The position numbers and the translations under genes were made by a program. Below the pieces are notes generated by a model. That model searched no databases and was not told the origin of the DNA. It saw only the letters and a list, made by a program, of their open reading frames with translations. This document shows, piece by piece, positions 12,399 through 24,486 of a DNA stretch of 64,000 nucleotides (within the stretch, counting starts at the first letter, position 1; every line of letters begins with the position of its first letter). The DNA lies in contig JAFFSR010000229.1 in the NCBI GenBank assembly GCA_017163975.1, positions 15,208,001 to 15,272,000 of the forward strand, written 5' to 3'. The stretch comes from Anastatus disparis. Its lineage: Eukaryota > Arthropoda > Insecta > Hymenoptera > Eupelmidae.

Positions 12399-14317
12399 AA
12401 AATTTTAACGAGAAATTTGTATTTTAATAAACTAGGAATTTTTAAAAAATTAAGATTTATTCCTTGTTTCTTCGATTAAAGATAATACCTTACATACTAA
12501 TTATTATTTTTTTTAAATTCTGACCTATATCAACAACAAAAATTATTTTTTTTAATATCTTAAAAAAATGAAATTTTGTTCAGTAATATTCTGTTTTTGA
12601 ATTTTCAGATTAATATATTAAAATGTCATTAGACAAAATAATTCTTGAAAAAATCCCTTTTTTCAACTTCCTTACTGATTATTATTGTTTGTGCATGCAA
12701 TAGTAGGTCTAACTCTTGATTTTTCAGCAATATAATTTTCTTAGAAGATTTTCACTAAAACTAAATGAAAGTCTGGATGAAAATGTTAAAATTAAAAAAA
12801 AATATACTAATACAGGAATTTGGAATATAATTGGATTATATTTTTATTTTTACCTGTTTCATAAGCATAAGTTTTAAAAAATCAAGCGCCGCTAAAGTTT
12901 TCGACTTTTCAAACATAATAGTCTAAAATATAGTAGAACGTAGGAGCAAGTTCTTGGAATAACATATTTTAAGAACGATTGTCTAGTTGTTAAAAACATA
13001 CACACACTGGGTGTGAACTTATTTTTTATTTTGATAAAAAGCTTTAAACAGTAACGGCACCTAAACGAGGCCGGAAAGGGGGTACTATATTTTTTTTTTT
13101 AAAGTTTGATCGAACTTGACCGAATGATTAATTATTTAAACTAAATGAAACTCAATGAAAAATAAGTCTATTAATTAATATATAATCACACTGTGTGCCT
13201 TTATTTTGACTTTTAGCCCAGTAAATTCTTTGAAATTGTAAAAATATATGTTAAAGAAAATTAATACTTGCTTTGAATAAAATTTCTATATGGAACAAAT
13301 TTTTAAAATAACTTGTATTTACGCTTTTGTGTTTCTCTAGCGATTATTCAGTTTACAATAGCTAATAGTACATTATGTGCAATCTCACATTACAATTATT
13401 TGTACAGATATTCAAGTTAACCCATTATTTATTCTAGGAATATTTTCATTCGAGACAACACAGAAAATCGTTTAATAAAATCTAGTATACATACTGCTAA
13501 AATTAATTTATTTTTATTCAAGGACATAAAATATTTATCATTTCAGTGAAATATTTTCTTTCATAAATAAATAAATTGTACATTTTGAGGATTGAAAGTG
13601 AGCGTAAGGGCAAGCATAAGGACATTCAGGATTTTTGAGGCCGACTAAAGGGTGAGAAAAAAAATTTAACCAAAATAATAAGAAAAAGCTAATCATTATA
13701 AAAGTAAATAAAGCTTTTTAACATAAGGGAGAAGGAAAAAAGGTTGATAGTAGAAGAGAGTGTAGTGGCTCCAAATTCATAAAAAAGACACTTAGTCGGC
13801 AAAAACTTTTTCAGTTTAAAACAGCATAAAAAATATTTTCGAAAATATTATTCTTTAGCTTGAGAAAAGTTATGTCAAAAGCAACGTACGATAGTCTTTT
13901 ATGAAAATGCTTTTGCATTTTTATAAAGTAATTAATTAAAAAAATATTGTTTATCAAATCATTAAATAAAATGTTAAAATTGTCTTTTGACTTGTTGACA
14001 AAGTTACTGAAAAATAACTACGCGATATACAATGGTTACGCGCAGGCTCGAAATTTGAATTTAGTGAGACTCGATGCAGGGGTGAATTCACAAATTCCAC
14101 AGTCGGCCGTCGCAAAGCTCAAGTGCTAGATCTTCAATAACAATTTGACAAATTTTAAACGATATTAATATTTATTCTAATTAATGTTAAGTTAAAAAAA
14201 TATTTAAATAATCAATATTTCAAAGATAATAAATTAAAATCATATAAAAGTTATTTTTATTTAAATTCTAAGTAAAATGAGTTAAGTGTAAATAATAATG
14301 ATTAAAAATTTTGAACA
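12399..14317. other. Intergenic region with no recognised gene
   Basis: AT-rich sequence. A GC-richer patch at 14020-14125 gives a 60-codon frame (13947-14129) without family resemblance and is not called. The last few hundred bases should hold the TMEM26 promoter; no specific site is evident. Confidence 0.5.
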
Positions 14318-17196
14318 ATGACGAAATTTATCGCTAGTATAAAAGCAATTGTAACTCGATTAGTTTTTGCGTCACATGGTTTTATAGCCATTTGGCAAGT
14401 TACGAATTTCAAACGTAATCCAATTTATTGGTATTTGTCTTGTCCCATTATTTTACTATTTTTCGAAGGTATTTTCACGTTAACGATCAAGGCAAATCAA
14501 GAATGGAAATGGTAAGTTTTATTTATTTAATAAGAAACTTTTTATTTAATAAAATAAGTGATAAAGAAAGTAAAAAATGAAATCTTTTTTAAAGTTATTA
14601 AGCTTAAATATTTTGAAAAATCAAAGTCAAAATAATAAAGATGAAAATTTTTTGAAAAACCTTGACACAGATTGTAGAGAATAAGAGAAAATTATGACAA
14701 GCATGCTTTTCAATTGTGCACAAGTCGTTGCACAATCTAACGAATCAAGAGCCAAGATACAGGCAAGCCTTTTGTAGAAAAACAAGTTTTGGAAATAAAA
14801 GCTCAGATGTATGAATCGTAGGCCATGTATGTGTATGTACACTCAATTTGACAGCCGGAAATTGTGCATTAGTGGCTGCTTCGGTAGCTCTGGCTTTACC
14901 GGCCTCACCGGAAAGAAAGAGAAAGAAGCGCCGAATCACGCATCGTTTTCACCCCCTTATATGTTACTGTGTCTTAGCTACCTATATATTCGATATATTG
15001 TGTGTCGTGTCGATGTGCCTACTTTCGAAAGCCTCCACATATATTGCCCTAATTTTCTTAACTTACCCCTAAAGCGAACTCACTTTTTACTTTAGAATCT
15101 ACATTTTTTTAACTAGGTCAACACGTGAATCTCTTATCAAGCTTAAAATTACCATCTTCATGATTTTTATTATTGCTTAAATATTCCTTTTTTTATTTTT
15201 TACTTTCTCTGATTAAATTATTTTATAAAAATCGATTTTCAGATGATAAGCTACTTCTAAATTTGATTTTTAATAATTTATTGATCAATTAATCTGATAA
15301 AATCATTTTAAATGTTACCTCCCTGGTGGAAATTGAAACGTTTTTTTTACCATTTTTTGGCCAGTAGAAATGGAAACGCTTTTTTTAACATTTATTGGCC
15401 ATTTATTTGGCATTTTTATTACTAATAACCTCAAATTTTTATACACACCATTTTTAATGCTCACATTTCTACCAGGGCTGTACTGAAAGATTTTTCTGAA
15501 TTTAAAGACAATAATTTGACTAACGTATTTTAGATAAAATAAAAAAAAAATTTATTTCACAGGTTTTGCCCGTCTGTCTTTCTATATTTGGGAAGTGTCG
15601 TTCCTGCTATTTGGCTTCTCGAGCTAGACAAAGTTGATAGAAGATTAAAAAATTTCGGATCCAATGTTAACATTAACGATACATTTGATCTGACTAATTT
15701 AGAAGATTTGAAACAATTGCAAAAAACTTTGGGCGTAAGATTATCATAATTAGAATTTTTATTATTTATGTAGCTATAAAATAAAAAAACAACTATTATT
15801 TCGTTGTATATTTAGATGAGCATCAAGCTTCCAGACATTCAAATTTCAACAGAAACCTGGGTGACTTTGATCGAACAATTTCTTATGTTGATCTTGATAA
15901 TTGGTCGATGGATGCTTCCCAAGGGTGAACTTACCAGAGATCAACTGAGCCAACTACTACTCGTTTACATTGGTACAGCTGCTGATATTATTGAATTTTT
16001 CGATTCATTTAAAGAAGATAAAGTTGCTCGAGAGCCGCTACTCGTCTACTTGACATTGGCTATTTGGGCCTGGTCGCTTATGCAATTCACAGTTGTATTA
16101 ACAGCAACGAAATCAAGAAAGTCTAGACTGTCATCCGGTGCTATCAGGAGAAAGGTGCCAACAGAAACAAGCTGTTGCAGTATTGACGTTTGGGCTATTG
16201 CACTCAATATGGTCTTGCAGGTTTGTTTAATTCCTATAATATATAAAGATGATTAGTCAAAAAATGAATATAAAAAAATTTCATTTCAATAGGATGGACC
16301 CTTTCTAAGCTTTCGACTTATCTTGATCATCCACTACAAGATCGTTAGCTATATGAATATCTTTTTCACCTGCAAGAACACTTTGGTCATTCTTCTTCAA
16401 CTTTACCGGCTTTATGTCGTTCAAAGCGAAAACAGAACTAGACGACGTAAGCAAAGGCAGAAGCAACACTACGACAAGTACGAAATTAATAATATTAGCA
16501 TAATTTCACGTGCTGATACTTATGCTGGAAAGAAAAAAGCCGGTAAAAGAAGGAAAGAAAATGAGCCTGACGATCAAGACTATAATGAGAAGAAAAGACG
16601 GAAAAAGAAAAGTGCTACTAAAAGGAAAGATATCGAAGCGAATTACATAGATTCGGACGAGCTCAATTCGGATGATTCAGATCGGTATGAAGAGCCGGCT
16701 AAGAAGAAAGACAATAATACTGGGTCTGTAGACTGTAAATCTATTAGAATTTATATTATCATTTACTTATATCATCAGACTAATAAAGAAAAAATTATTA
16801 TTAATTAATAGTTATAAATTTAGATGAAAAATTTAGTTTTTTTAGGTCTTATTAACGCTAAACGAAATATTTTTTTTTTTTAGGAAATCCCGACAAGACA
16901 CAACTCGGTCAAAAAACCGACGTAAACGCACTCAAGAAGACCGCAAGCGTAGTCAGGAGCAATCGGCCAGTGAAGAGGAGGAAGATGAAATTCTGGAGCA
17001 TCCACAAAAATCATCGACGAATAAAAAAACTTCGTCTAAAGTTAAGAAAAAAATTAATGATACCGCCAAGAGTAAAAGAAAAAGACGATCGGAAGATGAA
17101 GATTCAAATGAAAAAAGCAAAGATGAAAAAGACTCAAGTCAAGATAGCGACTCTGAATCTGACTCTGAGTCTGAGTCTGAACAGAAAAAAAAGTAA
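14318..17196 (+). CDS. TMEM26: TMEM26 family membrane protein, 5 exons
   Basis: Exons: 14318-14511, 15563-15734, 15816-16220, 16293-16723, 16884-17196; phases match and the total is 504 aa. The first 310 or so residues follow vertebrate TMEM26: an N-terminal membrane segment, PIYWYLSCPIILLFFEG, then FLYLGSVVPAIWLLEL, LILIIGRWMLPKGELTRDQL and SQLLLVYIGTAADIIEF, which are near-identical in order, then IWAWSLMQF, QDGPFLSFRLILI and TLVILLQLYRL. At least six hydrophobic segments are visible. The molecular function of TMEM26 is not established. The C-terminus is much longer than in vertebrates (about 368 aa) and is Lys/Arg/Glu/Asp/Ser-rich, ending in a Ser-Asp-Glu repeat. The exon 4 donor (GG|GTCTGT) is weak. 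An alternative ending skips the stop at 17194 by splicing just before it into about 17381, which adds a short basic tail. Confidence 0.88.
15318..15482. repeat. Candidate small inverted-repeat element in TMEM26 intron 1
   Basis: CCCTGGTGGAAAT near 15321 and its near complement ATTTCTACCAGGG near 15465 face each other about 150 bp apart. The internal sequence repeats GAAACGTTTTTTT and TTTGGCCA-like units. This looks like a small MITE, but the ends are short and no clear target duplication is seen. Confidence 0.4.
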
Positions 17197-18223
17197 TTAG
17201 AATTCATTAGTAACTTAAAAAATAAGTTTTATTTATTTAATAAAATCAACTAATATTTCAATTAAGCTGAGCGTTTGAAAATGATGTTTTAATAAAATTA
17301 AAAAAAAAGTTTGATTTAAATAGCATAAGATTACGGTGTACTAAATATAAGATAAATAATATGTTTATTCCGTTTGTAGATATGATCGACGAAAGAAACG
17401 ATCGAATCGAGATTGACAACGAAGTCTAGCGATAATCGCTCTGTTTTTCCTCTACTCCGCTATTCTGATATGCTGCATACTCTTTATTCATGCCAGCATA
17501 AACGACGGAATCGTTCTCACCTCAAGAAAACGTTATTATTTATATCACAATTCCACTTACAGGACGCAGGTGGAATATATTTAAAACATTTATAGAAATA
17601 TTCATTAAAACGAATTAATTATTCGTTATCGCTAAAAATGCAGATTTTTTAAAGTAATTATTAATTTAACAATAATCTTACTTTTTAAAAAAACTTCAAA
17701 CAATAATGGATTTAGCATTTTTTTATATCCAAAGAGATAAACTTGAAAATCATAAAACAATTTTTATAGATAAAGAATAAAATATTATTTGCTCATTACG
17801 TATGAATTTAAATAATTAGAAGAAAATTTTAATATATAATAATGCTAACATTTTTTTAAAAATTTAATTAGATTATAATAAAAAAAACATTACGTCACCT
17901 ATTTAAAAGAATTTTATTTTAAAAATAAATATAACAATCAGTTGATGCACAAATAATAAAACTTTACATTATATAAATAAATGTACAAAAAGTATTTGAT
18001 AAAAAAATGTTATTGAATAATTAAAAAAATAATTTTTACAGGATACATAAAGACTAGTTTTTGTTAAAATAAACGATTAAATATCTTTTATAAATGTTAA
18101 AAAAAATTAATGTTTATTTATTTAACTGAAACAAATAAATTTATAATTTTTGTAAATTACTTTGTTGATTGTAACGTATTAACAAAATTGCATTAAATGT
18201 TTGAACAAACAAATGGCAATTTA
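17197..18223. other. Intergenic sequence between converging genes
   Basis: Lies between the ends of TMEM26 (+) and the unrecognised 690-aa gene (-). A GC-richer stretch at 17380-17530 could be an alternative last TMEM26 exon or 3' untranslated region. The rest is AT-rich with nothing recognisable. Confidence 0.45.
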
Positions 18224-21200
18224 TCAGGTCAAATTTTTTGGATCTTCAAGCAAATCAATACTTTCGTCAGCGCTGAAGTTTTGAAAGTAATGAACTAAAT
18301 CAGTTGCATAAGTTTGTGATGCTAAAAGAAAAAATTAAATTTTTGTGAAAAATGTGCAATATATGAAATTTTGTCTTATTTTATTAATTAATTTTTAATT
18401 GCAATGAAAATTATTTGGTTATACAAGTAAAAAAAACTGATAATTGAAAAATTTTTCTTTGGAGCTCAACAAACAATATGATCTGAAGATAAAATTTGAA
18501 AGTAAAGAATAAATATTTCTGTAATAAATTTAAAAATGAATAAAAAATACCTTTTCTCTCCTCTATTCCTTGATTAATAGGCTCATCAATTTCCATCGTT
18601 TGAAGTTTCGAAGTTTCTTTTTTTGAAAGATCTAATACCTCTGAAAAATGATCATCTATTCTTAAATTATTTGCACTATCCCTAAATCTAAAATGATCTC
18701 TGTAAGATTTGTCGTTCGCTAAAGCTGGCTCATCTCTTGGCATCGTGGCAATTTTTTTAAGACTCGGCCTAAACATACTGCTTGATTCGATTAATCTTAC
18801 AGGTGGCAAGCCTCGATTACTAATTTGTTGACTCTTTTCAATAGCATGAACCCGTGAATTAAAATCAATCGAAGGCAGTAGAGTATTTGATTGTTTTGCA
18901 CAAAGCTTTTTGCGCAGATTCATTTCGGACCAGGACATACTAGAAATCTGAGTGGCTGAAGTGATTGTCGAGGTTATTTCAGGAGCTGATGCTTTCTTCG
19001 CTGCATCCGAGGCTCTTACAAAAACCAGTTTCCCTATCAAATTATCACTTGCTAAATCTTTTATTTATTATCAATTATTATTTTTTCTTCTTCTACTTTA
19101 GATTTTTCAAAGAAAATGAGATTAGATAAAAAATAACCTTTAGAATTGGATTTGAAAGCCTGTACACCACAAAACGGCAACGTTATTGGGTTATTCGCAT
19201 TTCGGGGCATTAGCAAGCACTTTGACGGATTTTGTTGAGATGAATAATTTGTCTGTTGTTGAGCATGCGCAACTGTGGGATTTTCCATAGTTCTACATAT
19301 TTCTTTGGGAATCAATCGATTTGCGCTTATATATTTTGATGCTGGAATATTATTTGCGTCGTTAATGTGATCATGAACTCGAGAACCAAGGCGCTGAATA
19401 TTTTCTAAATATTGAAGCCGCTCAAAATTTCTAATATGTTCAAGTTGTTGTTGCTGTATGTACAAGAGAAATACTATTACTAAAAGATAAAAATATCCTT
19501 AATTTTTCAATGTTCTTTCAAAGTTAAATTAAATAAGTTCTTATAGAAGTTTTTAAAAACAAAAATCTTAAGGTAAACTTTGCCAATATCATCCGATTAA
19601 GAAAAAAATTTTTTATTCATACTAAAAAATCGTGCTAACTGAGAATATTAGCCCCTCTTTCAAATATAAATGAATAAAATTTATTTATAAAGCTAATCGA
19701 GAGAAGATTAAATTTTACAATTAATTAATATTAAATTCACTAGAAATTTTTTGGGAAATAATGTAAAAAAATGAAAATTTTATTAATAATATTATATTAA
19801 TAATTATATTGTATGGTGAAGAATGGAGAAATAAAATAAAAAATTAACCGTTTGGAAATGTTGAAAAGCCATCGTTCGAGTAGCAAAAGTAGAAAATTTA
19901 GGTATTCTTGATATGTCATTTTTGAGGCAACTAAAACTCAAATTCGCTGACTTGGTTGTCTGTGCGGGGACAAGTTTTTGACTGAGAGCCGCAATAGTTT
20001 GCTGACTGAGATATTGAGCGGCAAAGTTCGAAAGTGGATGATCGATTCTACGTGACTCTTCGAGCGAATAATCAACATCAACACGAGGATCAACGCAGAC
20101 AATTTCAATGGGAGCTTCGGTTCTGTTGAGCTCGCGATAATCCTCTCCGTCGAAACTTGCAAACAGTCGGCCATTGTATTCCACTGCTAAGCCGAACTGT
20201 TATCATGTGTAGATAAATGCGTATTCTAATCAGTTAATATGAATTTAAAATAAAAAATAATTATTTTTAAATTTCAATAATTTTAAAAATTATTTTGATA
20301 CCTGTGGATGATAGACCGGACGTTCGTGCATACCATGCACCGGCCATTCTTTCCATTGAGTTTCATCTAGTTTTGTCGGTGGCTCGTATGTTGCACCAAC
20401 GTTGTACATTTTCTTAGTAACACTTCGCGTATTCATATAGGGTATTGACCTTGAGCTACGTTTACTCGTCGTCGAATTATTGCTCGATCGATTGAGGCTC
20501 GTCTCATCGCTCGTTAAACTGCTCTTGTTGACGTTATTAGTGCTATTGTTAACTCGACGCTTCGCGGCAAGTAAACGCTGTCGCGAAGTACTAATTGTAT
20601 GCGATGAATCCTTCAACTCCTTACGCGCTGCAATTCGTAAGGGATTTCGTCTGACTTGTAATGTTCTGCGCGATGGACTGCTTTAAAAACGTTTTATTTT
20701 ATTTAATATAGAATCGCTGCATTCGCTTTGAAAATAATTTTAGCTTACTTTTTATTACGAATCCTTTGAGAAAATTTTCGAGGCTTTTCGCTACTTTTCT
20801 CTTCCTCGTTCCTTGTTTTTTCCTTTTCTTTGTCTATTTCTTCGGGTTCTTTTTTCTTTTCTTCCTCTTCTTTAGACGATAGACTCTTATTTGTTTCAAC
20901 TTGTTTTATAAGAATCGTACCAGCTGGTAATCTACGTAAAATTTCAAGACTTTCTTGTTCTTCTACTTCAGATCCGATTACTACGTTATTTTTATTTGCT
21001 GTAACAAATTTATAATATTAATTTTCACTTTTGATAATTTTTTTGTTTAAATAAAGATTAATTCTAGATAGATTTATTTTTTTCTGAGACTCAGCATTAA
21101 ATTAGTTTAATTAAAAAACATTAATTTTTATACGTATTATACTTTAATACCACTTTCATAATCGAAATACATTAAATTTTTCTGATTAAAGGACTTAGAT

Positions 21201-21815
21201 ATTTTTAAAATTCAAGAAAATAAATATTAATTTATTTTCTATATTTGATTAAATATTTATTTAACGCCATTTTAGATTTTAATAATTACATAAATTAACA
21301 CTATAAGATTAAACATTTAAAGAATATAATGTTTCTTGTCTATATTGATCAATGGATTTTATGGATTTTCTACGAGATACCAATTAATACTAGAGCTCCA
21401 ATAAATAATAGAAAACACTTGTAAATAATAAAAGAATGAAGTAAGAGTTGATTTTTTTGTTCAATAAAAGTATGTTTTTTTGAAAAAATATAATTACTGT
21501 TAGTCTTTTATTTGAAATTTAAAGAGAAAAGAAGCCAGCAGATTTTTTAATTTTTAATATTAAATAACAAAGTTTAAAATGTTATTTCATTAATATTAAG
21601 TGAAAATAAAACTAACCAAGCTTGTCTGCATCGTCAAGATCGAAATTGAGTTGTCGTTTGAGTGTCATCTTAGAGTCTTGGTCATTTAATTCAATGATCC
21701 TCGTCGGCTGTATTTGCATCTTTGGTTGGTGTAAAAATTTTGTTGGCAATCTCCGAGGTACAGCCAACTCGAGATTTTCAACGAGCGCAATAACGCTCAC
21801 TTCTTCCGAGGCCAT
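18224..21815 (-). CDS. Unrecognised 690-aa, low-complexity, probably nuclear protein, 7 exons
   Basis: Exons: 21617-21815, 20749-20998, 20302-20680, 19849-20196, 19138-19453, 18551-19033, 18224-18321. All borders are GT-AG, phases match and the frame closes on TGA. I do not recognise a family. The N-terminus has short hydrophobic patches but no signal peptide. Exon 2 is Glu/Lys-rich (probable charged helix). Exon 3 is rich in Ser, Thr, Asn and Arg, with RRNPLRIAARK and SRQRLLAAKRR basic clusters that could be nuclear localisation signals. Exon 4 holds the most protein-like stretch: VEYNGRLFASFDGEDY, then VCVDPRVDVDYSLEESRR. Exon 5 starts with Gln repeats. The last exon is acidic, with hydrophobic spacing (ESIDLLEDP). 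Real coding is supported by consistent phases across six introns. Function is unknown. Confidence 0.8.
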
Positions 21816-23010
21816 ACTCTTTTAATATTAAGCCTTTATCAATAAATTCCGAAAAAGTACTTTGTTTAATGATTTTTTTTTTTTAATTTATCAATATTCG
21901 ATAGTTGAAAGAGGTGATTTTTAAAATAAAAGGTAAAACTTTTTTTCGCAGGCTTCCTTTGTTTTCAAGAAGCGAGAAAGTCAAAATTGCTATTTTTCCT
22001 TGTCTTTCCTTCAAGTTGCAAAACAACGAAAACTCTACATGTTTACAATTTAATTGATATGACAGCTCTACATGTATATACGTCAGCAATTCTAATTATA
22101 ATTGTAATTATAACCTTTTTATTCTTATTATATTTATTAGATATTTATTTATTTAATGAACTTTTAAAGGCAAGTTGTTTTTTATTATAAATGCTAAAAA
22201 ATAAAAAGTAAAGTGTTGTTTATATGCCGATTGCATAGACTGCAAAAAGTTTAAATTCGGACGTGAACTGAATTGACGAGTGTATTCCGCGGCTCGTTTG
22301 TTTCTTTCCAGCGAAATTATTTAAAATCCATGTACACAAGTTACAGGTTATCTACAGCTGACTTTCGATCTTTCATTTACAGGCTATGCAAGCTCGTTAT
22401 TGCTATGTAAACGAACAGCCCTTTCTTGTGCCCTTCTTTTGTTTATATATAGTCTGCTTTTTTCTTTTCTTGGGAATAGAATAACACTTGTTCCTACTAT
22501 TTATCAAATCTTTTTAAATCTTTGTTCGATCAAATTTTCTATATTAATTTTAGCAAGATTTATACTACTTCTCAGATCTATAGTAATTAAATAAAATGTT
22601 TATTTTTTTAAAATTCACATTTTTAAAAAACTTTATTAATTTTCTTTTATATAATTTATTAATTTCAAATAAATATTTTTACAAATTAGTAACAAAAATT
22701 TAAAATTCACATCTTCATATCTTCATGGTAAAAAAAATGATTAATCATCTTAAAATAAATAAAAAATAATGAAATTTAAAATTTCCTGTTAAATTAACAT
22801 TACTAAGATATGTATATGAAGATTTACAACAACGTATTGCACCGGCGAGACTAGAAAATTTTTTTAACATATATGTAAAAAATCTCGCATTATCATAACA
22901 TTTCTTCGATTCTCTTTATAATATAAGACGCAGATTTTAATATCTAAGTTGCTCGATTCATCTTTTTATTTACAAAATAAAAATATAATCTAAACTGAAT
23001 GACGTATTTT
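21816..23010. other. Intergenic region between the unknown gene and Fer2
   Basis: The sequence just above 21815 should be the promoter of the unknown gene. 22200-22480 is GC-richer than its surroundings and might be regulatory or untranslated. 22900-23010 is the likely 3' untranslated region of Fer2. No gene is recognised; the 22400-22594 frame is hydrophobic low-complexity translation. Confidence 0.45.
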
Positions 23011-24486
23011 TCAATTCATGTTGTCGGTGGTGAGGGCTAGAGATGTTAGTACCGAGCGACGGTTCGGATTGACACCAAGATTCTCCCAGTTTATCCACGA
23101 TAGTCTGGCAGTTAAATCTGTCAAATATATATTAGAAAATTTGATTTTTATTTAATTTTTAAATGTTTATTAGTGAAAATATGAAGATATTATTGAAAAC
23201 TCACCGCTCGTATTCCATTCAGCGCGTTCACCATTTATTTCACCCCTTAAACAACGCTCCACGTAGGTAAGTGGATCAAGTCTATTGGCAAGTACTTCGC
23301 GTAAAAGTGCTATGTAAGCGATGGCCAGACGCAAGGTGTCGATTTTGGAAAGACGTTTTTCATAAGGGAACGTGGGCACGTGTACCCTGAGCTCGTCGAA
23401 AGCCGAGTTGATGCTGCTAAAAATCGTAAAGCACACTTTCACACTCGATCAACTTCTTATACTTAAAATTATTATTTTCCTCTCATATAACAGCTAGTTT
23501 CTCGTATTAAAAATTTTTCATTACCTAAGCATACGTTTTCTTTCTCGTATATTAGCAGCGTGTCTCTGAATTCTGTAAGGACTGCCATTTGGATAGTAAC
23601 CTTCTTCGACTCCATTCATATCGTTTTCCGTCTGATCTAAATTCAACAAATCAAAATCCAGTTAAACACATAGCTCAAGTAAGTTTTTTAATAAACTTTG
23701 AAAAATTAAGACGATATGACTTACCAGGCGTCGTAACAGGTGTCACATGGTAATGTAAGGGTGAGTGAGTGTGTTGATGCGAAGCGTGAGACACGTGCTG
23801 CTGTTGTTGTTGTGGAGGTTGTTGCTGTTGTTGCTGCTGCTGCTGTTGCTGGGACGATCTACCAGCATAAACACAAGACGGAAGATCCGCTATGTCTTCC
23901 TCGCTAATGTCACTACTCGGACCCAAGTAATATTGTGAGCTGTTAAAAAAGACGCTATTTAGCGTTTTAATTTTCCATTAACAATCTGTTTAATTGACTT
24001 TTTATTTAACTGCTCAATTATTCTTTTTATTTATTTTTAAATTTACATATATTCATAGACACGTTAATGCTATATTTTTAAAATCGTTAGATTCTTATGA
24101 ATTTTAGTAACACTCTACCTAAAAATTATATCTAAAACACATTATAATTAAATGAGCTGAAGATAAAATAATCTATGTAAAAATATTAAATTCTTTATTT
24201 TCTATTAAGAATTTTCAGTTACATTTAAAAATTAAAAATAAATTTCATCAGATAATAATTAAAATTTCTGTTCGTTTTCTGAATTTTTTGTCAGATTATT
24301 TTGTGGCAATGAAAAATTTAAAGTATATTATACTTCTAATAATAATATTGATAACTATAAGTAATCCTGTGAAATTTACCTTGAGCAAGCGACTGTAGAA
24401 TCTGTAGGTTTAGCAGAAGGGACAGGAACTCTATGCCTCATTCTCTGATTTCTTTCCTCATAGTCGAAAACCGCATGTGAAGCCAT
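23011..24486 (-). CDS. Fer2: bHLH transcription factor Fer2 (48-related 2), 5 exons
   Basis: Exons: 24380-24486, 23725-23939, 23525-23636, 23205-23413, 23011-23117; total 249 aa. The bHLH domain spans about residues 132-186: basic region [12 protein letters not shown], then [20 protein letters not shown], then [20 protein letters not shown]. This is the PTF1A/Fer class. The C-terminal [17 protein letters not shown] is what I remember as typical of insect Fer2, separating it from Fer1 and Fer3. Exon 2 carries poly-Gln runs (residues 66-76 and 79-83) and a His-rich stretch. Fer2 in flies acts in circadian and dopaminergic neurons as a DNA-binding E-box factor; that role is inferred. Exon 4 has a tandem acceptor; using 23413 restores the standard bHLH spacing. 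Confidence 0.9.
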
